From Pseudomonas piscis (GTDB taxonomy: Bacteria > Pseudomonadota > Gammaproteobacteria > Pseudomonadales > Pseudomonadaceae), in the NCBI RefSeq assembly GCF_009380155.1, contig NZ_WHUV01000002.1, positions 868,001 through 932,000 on the forward strand: DNA of 64,000 nucleotides. Reading direction: 5' to 3'. Of the stretch, positions 1 through 8,066 are shown piece by piece. Positions within the stretch are counted from its first letter, which is position 1. The number at the start of each line of letters is the position of its first letter. A program made the translations under genes and the position numbers. Below the pieces are notes generated by a model that did not search any database, was not told where the DNA came from, and worked only from the letters and a program-made list of their open reading frames with translations.

Positions 1-1
1 G

Positions 2-1249
2 CGGGTAGCCGAGGACACCTTCAACCCCAAGCTGCTGATCACCGGCTCCTACCGTAGTTCCAGGAGCACCAGCGACGCGGAACAAAGGGCCAGGGTGACC
101 CCCACCACCAGCCTGCTCAGCGAATATGGCACCAGGCTGAGCATGGCCTGGACCCAGGACCTGAGCAGGGCCGACAATGCGGGGCGCTATCGCAGTGACG
201 GCCTGGACCTGTCGATAGTCCAGCCGCTGCTGCGGGGTGCCGGATGGGACGTAACCACTGCCCCGTTGCGACTGGCACGGCTCACCGAGCAAGGCAACCG
301 CCTGAACCTCAAGGCAACGGTCGCCCAGACCATCAGCACGATCATCACCACCTACCGGGAGCTGCTGCGTTCCCAGGAGCAACTGGCGATTGCCCAGGAT
401 GCCCTGAAACGTGCGACCACCCTGCTGGATGTCAACCGGGCACTGATCACGGCCGGGCGCATGGCCGAATTCGAGATCGTGCAGACCGAAGCCGATATCG
501 CCAGCCAGGAGCTGGGAGTCGAGGAAGCACGCAACCAGGTGGATCTCAACCGTCTGGCCTTGCTGCGCCTGCTGGCTCTGGACCTGTCATCGCGGATTCG
601 CGCCAGCGAAGCCTTGCAGGCATCGAAGATCAGCATCGACCAACGTGAAGCCTTGCGTCTGGCCCAGGCTCAGCAACCCGAATACCTTGCCACCCTGTTG
701 GGCAGCCAGCAGGCCGAATTGGGTCTGGTGATGGCCAAGGACCAGGCACGCTGGGATGTCAACCTGGTCGCGGGAGCCAACCAGACCCGCAACCGGTTCG
801 ACACTGGCACTCGCAATGGCTCGGAGCGCAGCTGGAATGGCTACACCGGTGTCGAGATCAGTATTCCCATCGGCGACCTGAGTACCCGCCAGGCCGAAGT
901 CCGGGCACAGGTCAATGTGGAGAACCAGGAGATCCTCCTGGCCGATGCGCGTCAGGTACTCGAGCGCGACGTCAACAACGTAGTGCGCGACCTGGGCACC
1001 CGCTGGCGCCAGTACGAGATTGCCCAGCGAGCCAGCGAGCTGTCGAAACGCAAGCTGGAAATCGAACGGGACAAGCTCAGCGCCGGTCGTTCCAGCAACT
1101 TCCAGGTACTGAGCTTCGAGAGCGACCTGCGCAATGCCGAGAATGCCCGGCTAAACGCACTGATCGCCTACCTCAATGCCCAGACACAACTGGACCTCAC
1201 CTTGGGCATGACTTTGGAAAGCTGGGAGATTGCGCTCAATGACTTCTGA
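2..1249 (+). CDS. TolC-family outer-membrane efflux protein, 5' truncated by window edge
   Basis: The reading frame is open from base 2 to the stop at 1247-1249, giving 415 visible residues; the start and signal peptide lie outside the window. The protein is rich in long amphipathic helices with heptad-like Leu/Ala/Gln spacing and repeats the two-half helical architecture of TolC/OEP proteins, ending in a helix of the type NARLNALIAYLNAQTQLDL. Known role of the family: a trimeric outer-membrane channel working with a periplasmic adaptor and an inner-membrane pump. The stop overlaps the start of the adaptor gene at 1239, so they are co-transcribed. The pump gene is probably upstream, off the window. 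A GTG at 95 is only an internal codon. The substrate cannot be inferred. Confidence 0.85.
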   Translation, partial: RVAEDTFNPKLLITGSYRSSRSTSDAEQRARVTPTTSLLSEYGTRLSMAWTQDLSRADNAGRYRSDGLDLSIVQPLLRGAGWDVTTAPLRLARLTEQGNRLNLKATVAQTISTIITTYRELLRSQEQLAIAQDALKRATTLLDVNRALITAGRMAEFEIVQTEADIASQELGVEEARNQVDLNRLALLRLLALDLSSRIRASEALQASKISIDQREALRLAQAQQPEYLATLLGSQQAELGLVMAKDQARWDVNLVAGANQTRNRFDTGTRNGSERSWNGYTGVEISIPIGDLSTRQAEVRAQVNVENQEILLADARQVLERDVNNVVRDLGTRWRQYEIAQRASELSKRKLEIERDKLSAGRSSNFQVLSFESDLRNAENARLNALIAYLNAQTQLDLTLGMTLESWEIALNDF

Positions 1250-2534
1250 CAAGCCACAGGCTGGCAAGCGTCGTCGCCACGCCCTACAGGCGCTCGCGCT
1301 GGCCGTGGGCATCGCCATCGGCGGAGCGATCCTGATCGATTACCGATCACCGGCAGCCGACCAACCTGGCCTTGGCCGCTGGATCGCGATCCAAGGTGCC
1401 CAGCTCACCCACCAGATCGGCCTGGTGGGCAAGATCGAGCCGCAGAAGACCATCGTCCTGACGGCGCCTTTCGAAGGGAATGTGCAAGCCAACCTGGTAG
1501 AACAGGGCCAGCGCGTCGAGGCTGGGCAGGTGCTGTTGCAGATGGATCCGGCGCTGGTGGAAATCCAGCTGCGCGACGCGCTTGCCGTACAGCTCAAGGC
1601 TCGTCGTTCGGTCCAGGAACTGCGGGACTGGAACAACGGCAGCACGGTTGCCCGGGCACGACGGACCCTGCGTAATTCGCAGATGTCCCTGGCCAATAGC
1701 GAGCGCAAGCTGCGTGAAAGCCAGGACCTGTTCAAGCGCGGCATCATCCCGCGCAATGAACTGAACGACCAGGAGCAACAGGCACAGATCCAGCGCATGG
1801 ACCTGGCGGCCGCCCAGGGTGAGTTGCAGCAGGCGCTCAACCAGGGATCGGGTGAATACCGGCAGATTGCCGAGATGGAACTGACCAATGCCACGGTCAA
1901 GTATGAAAGCCTGCGCAAGCTCCTGGAGGCTAAGGAAGTGGTCGCGCCCTTCGCCGGAATAGTCGTTCCACCTCCCGGCGGCAGCTCAGGCAACAATCCG
2001 GCAACGACCAGCACAGGACCGGTACAGGCTGGCGCGCACCTGGGCCAGGGCCAGGTATTGTTCGGCCTGGCCAACATCGAACAGCTGAAGATCGTCAGCA
2101 AGGTTTCGGAACTGGATATCAACCAGCTGCACCAGGGCCAGCGCGTGGAGATCCTCGGCGATGGCTTCGATGGCGAACGCCTGGAAGGCGTGGTGGATAT
2201 CGTCAGCAGCCTGGCCATCCCCAACGATTCGCCCGGGGCCAGCGCCCAGTTCCCGGTGACCCTGTCGATTCCCAAGCTGGCCCCGGAGCAACTGCAACGG
2301 GTGCGTCTGGGCATGAGTGCCCGGCTGACCATCATCACCTACAGCAACGACCAGGCGATCGTGGTGCCCCCCGCGGCGATCCAGCGCAGCGCCGAAGGCA
2401 TGAGCGTGGAGTTTCGCCCCGCAGTCGACCAGCCGGCACGGCGAGTACCCGTGACTACAGGCCAATCCACAGCCGAAGGCGTGGAAGTGTTCGGCCTGCA
2501 AGCGGGCCAGGTACGCCTGCCCGAGGACCAGTGA
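1239..2534 (+). CDS. HlyD/RND-type periplasmic adaptor (membrane fusion protein)
   Basis: This is a 431-residue membrane-fusion protein. It has an N-terminal membrane anchor (about residues 13-33), a lipoyl/barrel-sandwich half motif around PFEGNVQANLVEQGQRVEAG, a long coiled-coil hairpin (about residues 95-210), then the second lipoyl half (VVAPFAGIVVPP) and a beta-barrel domain. ATG at 1239 is preferred over the in-frame TTG at 1230 because GGGAG at 1224-1228 is well spaced from the ATG. The start overlaps the end of the TolC-like gene, indicating a tripartite exporter operon whose pump is not in view. Family known; cargo unknown. Confidence 0.8.
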   Translation: MTSDKPQAGKRRRHALQALALAVGIAIGGAILIDYRSPAADQPGLGRWIAIQGAQLTHQIGLVGKIEPQKTIVLTAPFEGNVQANLVEQGQRVEAGQVLLQMDPALVEIQLRDALAVQLKARRSVQELRDWNNGSTVARARRTLRNSQMSLANSERKLRESQDLFKRGIIPRNELNDQEQQAQIQRMDLAAAQGELQQALNQGSGEYRQIAEMELTNATVKYESLRKLLEAKEVVAPFAGIVVPPPGGSSGNNPATTSTGPVQAGAHLGQGQVLFGLANIEQLKIVSKVSELDINQLHQGQRVEILGDGFDGERLEGVVDIVSSLAIPNDSPGASAQFPVTLSIPKLAPEQLQRVRLGMSARLTIITYSNDQAIVVPPAAIQRSAEGMSVEFRPAVDQPARRVPVTTGQSTAEGVEVFGLQAGQVRLPEDQ

Positions 2535-2697
2535 ACACGCAGGGATGACATGGCTGGCCAGCCTTGTGGAAACAGCGGAGGTAAAAAACGCCCCCGCAGG
2601 GCAAGGCCGATCGGTTAGGGAAATCAGGCGCGAGGCTCGCCCGCAATGGCGTTCAGGGCGCTGCGTTTATCCAGCCAATACGCGCTGCCGCTAACGA

Positions 2698-2752
2698 CCA
2701 TCGCGAGCAAGCTTCGCTCCTGCCGGGGATCTTATACCCTCCGGCAGGAGCG
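2698..2752. repeat. REP-type extragenic palindrome after fadD
   Basis: The left part reads CATCGCGAGCAAGCTTCGCT, which is the core of Pseudomonas REP elements, and is followed by a perfect 12-bp inverted repeat (CGCTCCTGCCGG at 2715-2726 and its complement at 2741-2752, 14-nt loop). It lies between the end of the adaptor gene and the end of fadD, which converge here, so the hairpin could stabilise 3' ends or terminate transcription. A weaker REP-like stretch (GCGAGGCTCGCCCGC) occurs around 2630-2645. Confidence 0.7.
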
Positions 2753-2768
2753 CCCGGTGTGCTGGGGT

Positions 2769-4472
2769 TCAGCGCAGGGCCCGGCGCAGGACCTTGCCGA
2801 CGGTGGTCTTGGGTAACTCTTCGGTACGGAACTCGACGTAGCGCGGCACCTTGTAGCCAGTGAGGTACTCGCGGCAGTGGGCGAGCAATTGTTCCTGGGT
2901 CAGGTTCGGGTCCTTGCGCACCACGAAGATCTTCACCTTCTCCCCTGTCACTCCATCCTCGACGCCAATGGCCGCCACCTCCGCCACTCCCGGATGCAAG
3001 GCCACCACATCCTCGATCTCGTTGGGATACACGTTGAAGCCGGACACCAGGATCATGTCCTTCTTGCGGTCCACCAGGCGGATGAAGCCGCGTTCGTTCA
3101 TCACCCCGATATCACCGGTGGAGAGCCAGCCATGGCGATCCAGGACCTTGGCGGTTTCCTCGGGCCGCTGCCAGTAGCCCTTCATCACCTGCGGGCCACG
3201 TACCTGCAGCTCGCCCTCTTCGCCGACGTCCGCCAACTGGCCGTCCTCGCGTATGAAGCGCACCCAAGTGGAGGGCAACGGCACCCCGATGGTGCCGCTG
3301 AAGTCGCTTTCACGCATCCGGGAAATGTCGATCGGACTGATGCTCACCACCGGCGAGCATTCGGTCAGGCCATAACCTTCGACGATCGGCACCCCGGTGA
3401 CTTCCTTCCAGCGCTGGGCCACGGCGGTATGGGTGGCCATGCCACCGGCGATCGACAGTTTCAGGTCGGAGAAGTCGCGCCCACGGAACTCCTCGTTCTC
3501 CAGCAGGCCATTGAACAAGGTGTTGACCCCGACGATGCCGCTGAACTTCTCCTTGCGCAGGATCATCTGCACCCGCTTCACGTCGCGCGGGTTGGCGATC
3601 AGGATGTTGCGCCCGCCCAGGCACATGAACATCAGGCAGTTCACCGTCAGCGACAGCACGTGGTACAGCGGCAGCAGGGTGACGTTGGTTTCCTGCTGGT
3701 TCTCGTCCAGCTGGTCGCCGACCCAGGCCTTGGCCTGCATCAGGTTGGCCAGGATGTTGCGGTGGGTAAGCATGGCACCCTTGGCATCGCCCGTGGTTCC
3801 GCCGGTGTACTGCAAGAAGGCAATGTCGTCCTGCGCAAGGTCCACCGGTCGATGCTCCAGCACCGCCGCCAGCTTCATCATCGCCGGGAAGCGAATCGAG
3901 CCTGGCAGGTTGAACTTGGGAACCTGCTTCTGCACGTGGCGCAGGACGAAGTTCAGTGCCGCGCCCTTGAAGGTGCCCACCAGGTCGCCGATGGAGGCCA
4001 CCACGATGTTCTTCAACTTGCTGCCCGGCATGGCCTGTTCCAGGGTATGGGCGAAGTTCTCGAAGATCACCACGGTCTCGGCACCGCTGTCCTTGAGCAG
4101 GTGCCGCAATTCATGGGCGGTGTACAGCGGGTTGACGTTGACCACCACCGCTCCCACCAGCAGGGTGCCGAACAGGCAGATCGGATACTGCAGGCTGTTG
4201 GGCATCATCAAGGCTACCCGGTCGCCCTTCTTCACGCCCTTGGACTGCAACCAGGCGGCGAAGGCGAACACCCGCTTCTCCCACAAGTCATAGCCCATCT
4301 CGGTGCCAATGCTGACATAGGCCACCCGTTGTCGATACTTGTCCACGTGTTCGAGAAACACCTCGCGCAGCGACTGGTAGCGGTCGATGTCGGCTTCGAT
4401 ATCGCTGGGTACACCCGGCATATAGGCGTTGAGCCAGATACGCTCCACGGGCTGCAGGCTTACGACGCTCAT
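2769..4472 (-). CDS. fadD: Long-chain fatty-acid--CoA ligase (FadD type)
   Basis: This 567-residue member of the ANL superfamily activates fatty acids to acyl-CoA via acyl-AMP. The P-loop YTGGTTGDAKGAMLTHRN, the EGYGLTECSPV motif, the STGDIG motif and the C-terminal PKTTVGKVLRR lysine motif are all visible. ATG at 4472 is chosen because AAGGAGACTGCC precedes it; the longer frame to 4535 has no comparable start. It is the last gene of a minus-strand beta-oxidation operon, 19 nt after the thiolase stop. It probably activates fatty acids produced from alkanes or imported by the nearby FadL homologue. Confidence 0.9.
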   Translation of the reverse strand: MSVVSLQPVERIWLNAYMPGVPSDIEADIDRYQSLREVFLEHVDKYRQRVAYVSIGTEMGYDLWEKRVFAFAAWLQSKGVKKGDRVALMMPNSLQYPICLFGTLLVGAVVVNVNPLYTAHELRHLLKDSGAETVVIFENFAHTLEQAMPGSKLKNIVVASIGDLVGTFKGAALNFVLRHVQKQVPKFNLPGSIRFPAMMKLAAVLEHRPVDLAQDDIAFLQYTGGTTGDAKGAMLTHRNILANLMQAKAWVGDQLDENQQETNVTLLPLYHVLSLTVNCLMFMCLGGRNILIANPRDVKRVQMILRKEKFSGIVGVNTLFNGLLENEEFRGRDFSDLKLSIAGGMATHTAVAQRWKEVTGVPIVEGYGLTECSPVVSISPIDISRMRESDFSGTIGVPLPSTWVRFIREDGQLADVGEEGELQVRGPQVMKGYWQRPEETAKVLDRHGWLSTGDIGVMNERGFIRLVDRKKDMILVSGFNVYPNEIEDVVALHPGVAEVAAIGVEDGVTGEKVKIFVVRKDPNLTQEQLLAHCREYLTGYKVPRYVEFRTEELPKTTVGKVLRRALR

Positions 4473-4491
4473 TGGCAGTCTCCTTGTTATT

Positions 4492-5790
4492 TTATTTTTC
4501 GACGATGGCGGTGACACCCAACCCGCCTGCCGCACAGACGGAAATCAGTCCGCGGCCTCCACCGCGCTCGTGGATGGCCTTGGCCAGGGATGCCAGCAGG
4601 CGCCCGCCGGTGGCGGCAAAAGGATGCCCGCAACCCAGGGAGCCGCCGTTGACGTTGAGTTTGGCCCGATCGATGCTGCCCAGTGGTCCTTCGAGCCCGA
4701 GCCTGTCCCGACAATAGTCGGCATCTTCCCAAGCCTTGAGGGTGCATAGCACCTGGGCAGCGAAGGCTTCGTGGATCTCATAGAAGTCAAAGTCGCCAAG
4801 CCCCAGCCCCTCCCGGGCCAGCATACGCGGCACCGCGTAGGCTGGAGCCATCAGCAGGCCCTCGGTGCCATCGACGAAACTCACCGCCGCGGTCTCCCCG
4901 GTACGCAGGTAGGCCAGCACTGGCAGATTGTTGGCTGCGGCCCATTCTTCGCTGGCCAGCAGCACCACCGAGGCGCCATCGGTCAGGGGCGTCGAGTTGC
5001 CCGCGGTCAGGGTGCCGTTGTTGCGATCGTAGGCCGGGCCCAGGCCGGCGAGCTTCTCCAGGCTGGCATCGGCGCGCAGGTTGTTGTCCCGCGCAAGGCC
5101 GCGATACGGCGTCAGCAGGTCGTCGAAAAAACCCCGCTGGTAGGCCGCACTCAACCGCTGGTGGCTGGCCAGGGTCAGTTCGTCCTGGGCCAGGCGCTTG
5201 ATCTGCCAACGCTTGGCCATTTCCTCGCAGTGCTCGCCCATGGACAGGCCGGTGCGCGGCTCGCCGTTACGCGGCAGCAATGGCTTGAAGAACATCCCGG
5301 GGCGCACCTTGAGCAGGCTGCGCAGCTTGTTGCCAGTACCCTTGGCGCGATTGGCCGCGAGCAAGGTGCGACGCAAACCCTCGTTGATGCCGATGGGCGC
5401 ATCGGAGGTGGTATCGGAACCCCCGGCGATGCCCACCTCGATCTGCCCCAGGGCAATCTTGTTGGCCACCAACAGCGCTGCCTCGAGCCCGGTACCACAG
5501 GCCTGCTGGATATCGTAGGCCGGAGTCTGCGGCGACAGCGTGGTGGACATCACGCACTCGCGGGCCAGGTTGAAATCCCGCGAGTGCTTGATCACCGCCC
5601 CCGCGGCGAACTCCCCCAGGCGTTGTCCGGCAAGGCCGTACCTGTCCACCAGGCCTTGCAGGGCCGCCACCAGCAGGTCCTGGTTACTGTCGTTGGCGTA
5701 CACCGTGTTTGAGCGGGCGAACGGAATCCGGTTGCCACCGATGATCGCTACCCGGCGCACTGGCGCCGGATTGAAACTGTACTCAGTCAT
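4492..5790 (-). CDS. Acetyl-CoA C-acyltransferase (FadI-type thiolase)
   Basis: This 432-residue thiolase carries the acyl-accepting Cys98 in QQACGTGLE, the EIHEAFAAQ histidine motif and the C-terminal GGSLGCGHPFAATGG motif with the second catalytic Cys and His. It should cleave 3-ketoacyl-CoA to acetyl-CoA and a shortened acyl-CoA. The start ATG at 5790 overlaps the stop of the MaoC gene by one base (TAATG), implying translational coupling. The RIPFARSNTVYAN start and length match the FadI subgroup rather than FadA, from family knowledge. It sits in the same operon as FadE, FabG, MaoC and FadD. Confidence 0.88.
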   Translation of the reverse strand: MTEYSFNPAPVRRVAIIGGNRIPFARSNTVYANDSNQDLLVAALQGLVDRYGLAGQRLGEFAAGAVIKHSRDFNLARECVMSTTLSPQTPAYDIQQACGTGLEAALLVANKIALGQIEVGIAGGSDTTSDAPIGINEGLRRTLLAANRAKGTGNKLRSLLKVRPGMFFKPLLPRNGEPRTGLSMGEHCEEMAKRWQIKRLAQDELTLASHQRLSAAYQRGFFDDLLTPYRGLARDNNLRADASLEKLAGLGPAYDRNNGTLTAGNSTPLTDGASVVLLASEEWAAANNLPVLAYLRTGETAAVSFVDGTEGLLMAPAYAVPRMLAREGLGLGDFDFYEIHEAFAAQVLCTLKAWEDADYCRDRLGLEGPLGSIDRAKLNVNGGSLGCGHPFAATGGRLLASLAKAIHERGGGRGLISVCAAGGLGVTAIVEK

Positions 5791-6680
5791 TACCGAGCTC
5801 CCCAGGTCAGTAGGCCGCGCATGTGGGGCTTGTCGCCCGCGTTGTTGCGCACTTCGAATTCATGGCGCGGGCCGTCGGGCACGCGACTCCACAGGCTCAC
5901 CGAGGCCGGCAGGAAGATCGGCAGCTTGAACTCGCAGTCCAGCTGCGCCGCAGCCAGTGGATGCGGTGGTTGTTGTGCCGCCAGGGCCCGGCCCAGGGTC
6001 CACATGCCGTGGGCGATGGGTCGGCGGAAACCGAACAGCCGCGCCCCCAGCCAGGAGGTGTGGATCGGATTGAAGTCGCCGCTGACCTTGGCGAAACGCC
6101 GGCCCAGGTCCCCGGCCAGGCCCCAGCGTTGGGTGCGTACCAGGGCCTGTTCGTCCAGCTCCAGCGCGCCCGCCCAGGGTTCGCCCACAGGGCCGGAGAC
6201 ACCGCGGCGCAGATACAGGCTGTCGCCCTCCCAGACCAAGCCGCCGCCACTGAAGGCACGAGTGGCGATGGACAGGGCCTGGCCCTTGGGATGAGCCACC
6301 CAGCGCTCGGCAAAGACTTCCAGGCGCAGGGCCTGGCCTTCCTCCAGGCGCTGATGCTGGCGAATACGGTTGGCCAGATGGACCATGCCGCTGGCCGGAT
6401 AGGGAAAGGTCCGGCTGGTGAGCAGCAATAGATGCAGGGGGAACGCCAGGGTATGGGGGAACGACAGCGGCACCCCATGCTCGCGGCGGAACCCGCAGGC
6501 CTGGGCATAACGGGCGACCTGCGTCGCCTGCAGCTCCACCGCCGGGCGCACCAGGCGCTCGGTGGGAAGCTGCGGTGCAGTCTCCAGCTTGGGCTTGCGC
6601 AAACCGCGCAGGCCGTCGTAGAGCAACTGGCCACGGGACGGTGGCGGCTCGATGATGCGAATCGCGGAATCGGCACTCAT
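5790..6680 (-). CDS. MaoC-family enoyl-CoA hydratase/dehydratase
   Basis: This 296-residue protein has a C-terminal hot-dog domain with the R-specific hydratase signature SGDFNPIH (Asp and His catalytic) followed by the GMWTLGRAL helix. The N-terminal half looks like a second, degenerate hot-dog fold. Known MaoC hydratases make (R)-3-hydroxyacyl-CoA or -ACP from enoyl substrates. Here it lies between the FabG-type dehydrogenase (3-nt gap) and the thiolase (1-nt overlap), so it probably supplies the hydratase step of this beta-oxidation operon in place of FadB. Chain-length preference is unknown. Confidence 0.82.
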   Translation of the reverse strand: MSADSAIRIIEPPPSRGQLLYDGLRGLRKPKLETAPQLPTERLVRPAVELQATQVARYAQACGFRREHGVPLSFPHTLAFPLHLLLLTSRTFPYPASGMVHLANRIRQHQRLEEGQALRLEVFAERWVAHPKGQALSIATRAFSGGGLVWEGDSLYLRRGVSGPVGEPWAGALELDEQALVRTQRWGLAGDLGRRFAKVSGDFNPIHTSWLGARLFGFRRPIAHGMWTLGRALAAQQPPHPLAAAQLDCEFKLPIFLPASVSLWSRVPDGPRHEFEVRNNAGDKPHMRGLLTWGAR

Positions 6681-6683
6681 GGC

Positions 6684-8036
6684 TCAGGCTCCCAGCAGGC
6701 TTTGCCCGCAAACGCGGACCACCTGCCCATTGATCCCGCCGGAGGCTGGATGGGCCAGCCAGGCGATGGTCTCGGCCACATCCACCGCCTGCCCGCCCTG
6801 GGACATGGAGTTCATCCGCCGTCCCGCCTCGCGGATCATCAACGGGATCTTCGCGGTCATCTGGGTTTCGATGAATCCCGGAGCCACGCCATTGACCGTG
6901 ATCTGCTGGCGAGCCGCCAACGGCGCCAGGGCCTGTACCAGGCCGATGACCCCGGCCTTGGACGTGGCGTAGTTGCTCTGGCCGAGGTTGCCGGCGATAC
7001 CGGAAATCGACGACACGCAGACAATCCGCCCGCCTGGATTGAGCCCCTGCCCCTCCAGCAGTGCCTGGCTGAGCAGCAACGGCGCTTGCAGATTGACGGC
7101 CATGACCTTGCGCCAGGCGGCCTCGGTCATCTTCGCCAGGGTCTTGTCCAGGGTGATGCCGGCGTTGTGCACCACGATATCGAAGGCGCCCTGCTCGGCG
7201 ACGAACGCCAGCAAGCGCTGGCCGGCATCGGTCGCAGTGATGTCCAGGGCCAGGGCGCTGCCGCCCAAGCTGGCGGCGGCCTGTTGCAGCTCGGCCTCAC
7301 TCTGTGGGATATCCAGGCACACCACCTGGGCGCCTTCGCGGGCCAGGACCTTGGCGATGGCCAGGCCGATACCGCGACAAGCCCCGGTAACCAGGGCCCG
7401 GCGCCCGTCCAGCGGACGCTGCCAATCCAGCTGGCGAGGCACATCCACCGGTTCGCCAATACGCACCACCTGGCCCGAGACATAGGCCGAGGCCCGGGAC
7501 AGGAAGAAGCGCAGGCTGCTTTCCAGCTCGGCTTCGGCACCGGGCTCGACATACAGCAGCTGTACGGTGATGGCCCGACGCAGCTCCTTGCCCAGGGAGC
7601 GCACGAACCCTTCCAGCGCGCGCTGGGCCACGGCCTGCTCCAGCCCGGTGCAATGCTCCGGCGGGGTTCCCAGGATCAGCACCCGGCCATGGGCGGTCAG
7701 GCGCCGGACGTTGGCATGGAAGAAGCGGTACAGCTCATCGAGCTGGGCCACATCGCCCAGCCCACTGGCGTCGAATACCACGCCCTGGACCTTCACGGTC
7801 GAGGGTGCGTTGATGCTTGCGGCCTGCGCCGCCACGATGTCGGTGGCGGCGAAGATCCGTTGCAGCTCGCCCAGCAACCGCCCCTCGGGCGCCGCAGCGA
7901 GGATCACCGGGTTGATCAGGTTGCCGCCCTGCCCCTCGCGGTTGCGCTGCAGCGGCACCGGTTGTGGCAGGCCGGTACGCTGGGCCAGCCAGCGGCCCCA
8001 CCCGGAATTGACGAACGAAAGATAACCGTCAGACAT
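6684..8036 (-). CDS. High-molecular-weight FabG-type 3-oxoacyl-ACP/CoA reductase (SDR)
   Basis: At 450 residues this is much longer than ordinary FabG (about 245). The C-terminal two thirds form a complete SDR with GACRGIGLAIAK for NAD(P) binding, HNAG, and the Ser-Tyr-Lys triad in SSISGIAG and SNYATSKAG. The first ~200 residues are a degenerate Rossmann-like segment, as in FabG4-type enzymes. It would interconvert 3-hydroxyacyl and 3-ketoacyl thioesters. The start ATG at 8036 lies 30 nt downstream of the fadE stop. It pairs logically with the R-specific MaoC hydratase downstream. Confidence 0.85.
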   Translation of the reverse strand: MSDGYLSFVNSGWGRWLAQRTGLPQPVPLQRNREGQGGNLINPVILAAAPEGRLLGELQRIFAATDIVAAQAASINAPSTVKVQGVVFDASGLGDVAQLDELYRFFHANVRRLTAHGRVLILGTPPEHCTGLEQAVAQRALEGFVRSLGKELRRAITVQLLYVEPGAEAELESSLRFFLSRASAYVSGQVVRIGEPVDVPRQLDWQRPLDGRRALVTGACRGIGLAIAKVLAREGAQVVCLDIPQSEAELQQAAASLGGSALALDITATDAGQRLLAFVAEQGAFDIVVHNAGITLDKTLAKMTEAAWRKVMAVNLQAPLLLSQALLEGQGLNPGGRIVCVSSISGIAGNLGQSNYATSKAGVIGLVQALAPLAARQQITVNGVAPGFIETQMTAKIPLMIREAGRRMNSMSQGGQAVDVAETIAWLAHPASGGINGQVVRVCGQSLLGA

Positions 8037-8066
8037 ATAAGGATCCCGAACAAAACCAGTAGAGGG

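Noticed and set aside
2877..4514. A 545-codon plus-strand frame opposite fadD
   Set aside because: It is the mirror of a clear acyl-CoA ligase, with no domain and no plausible start.
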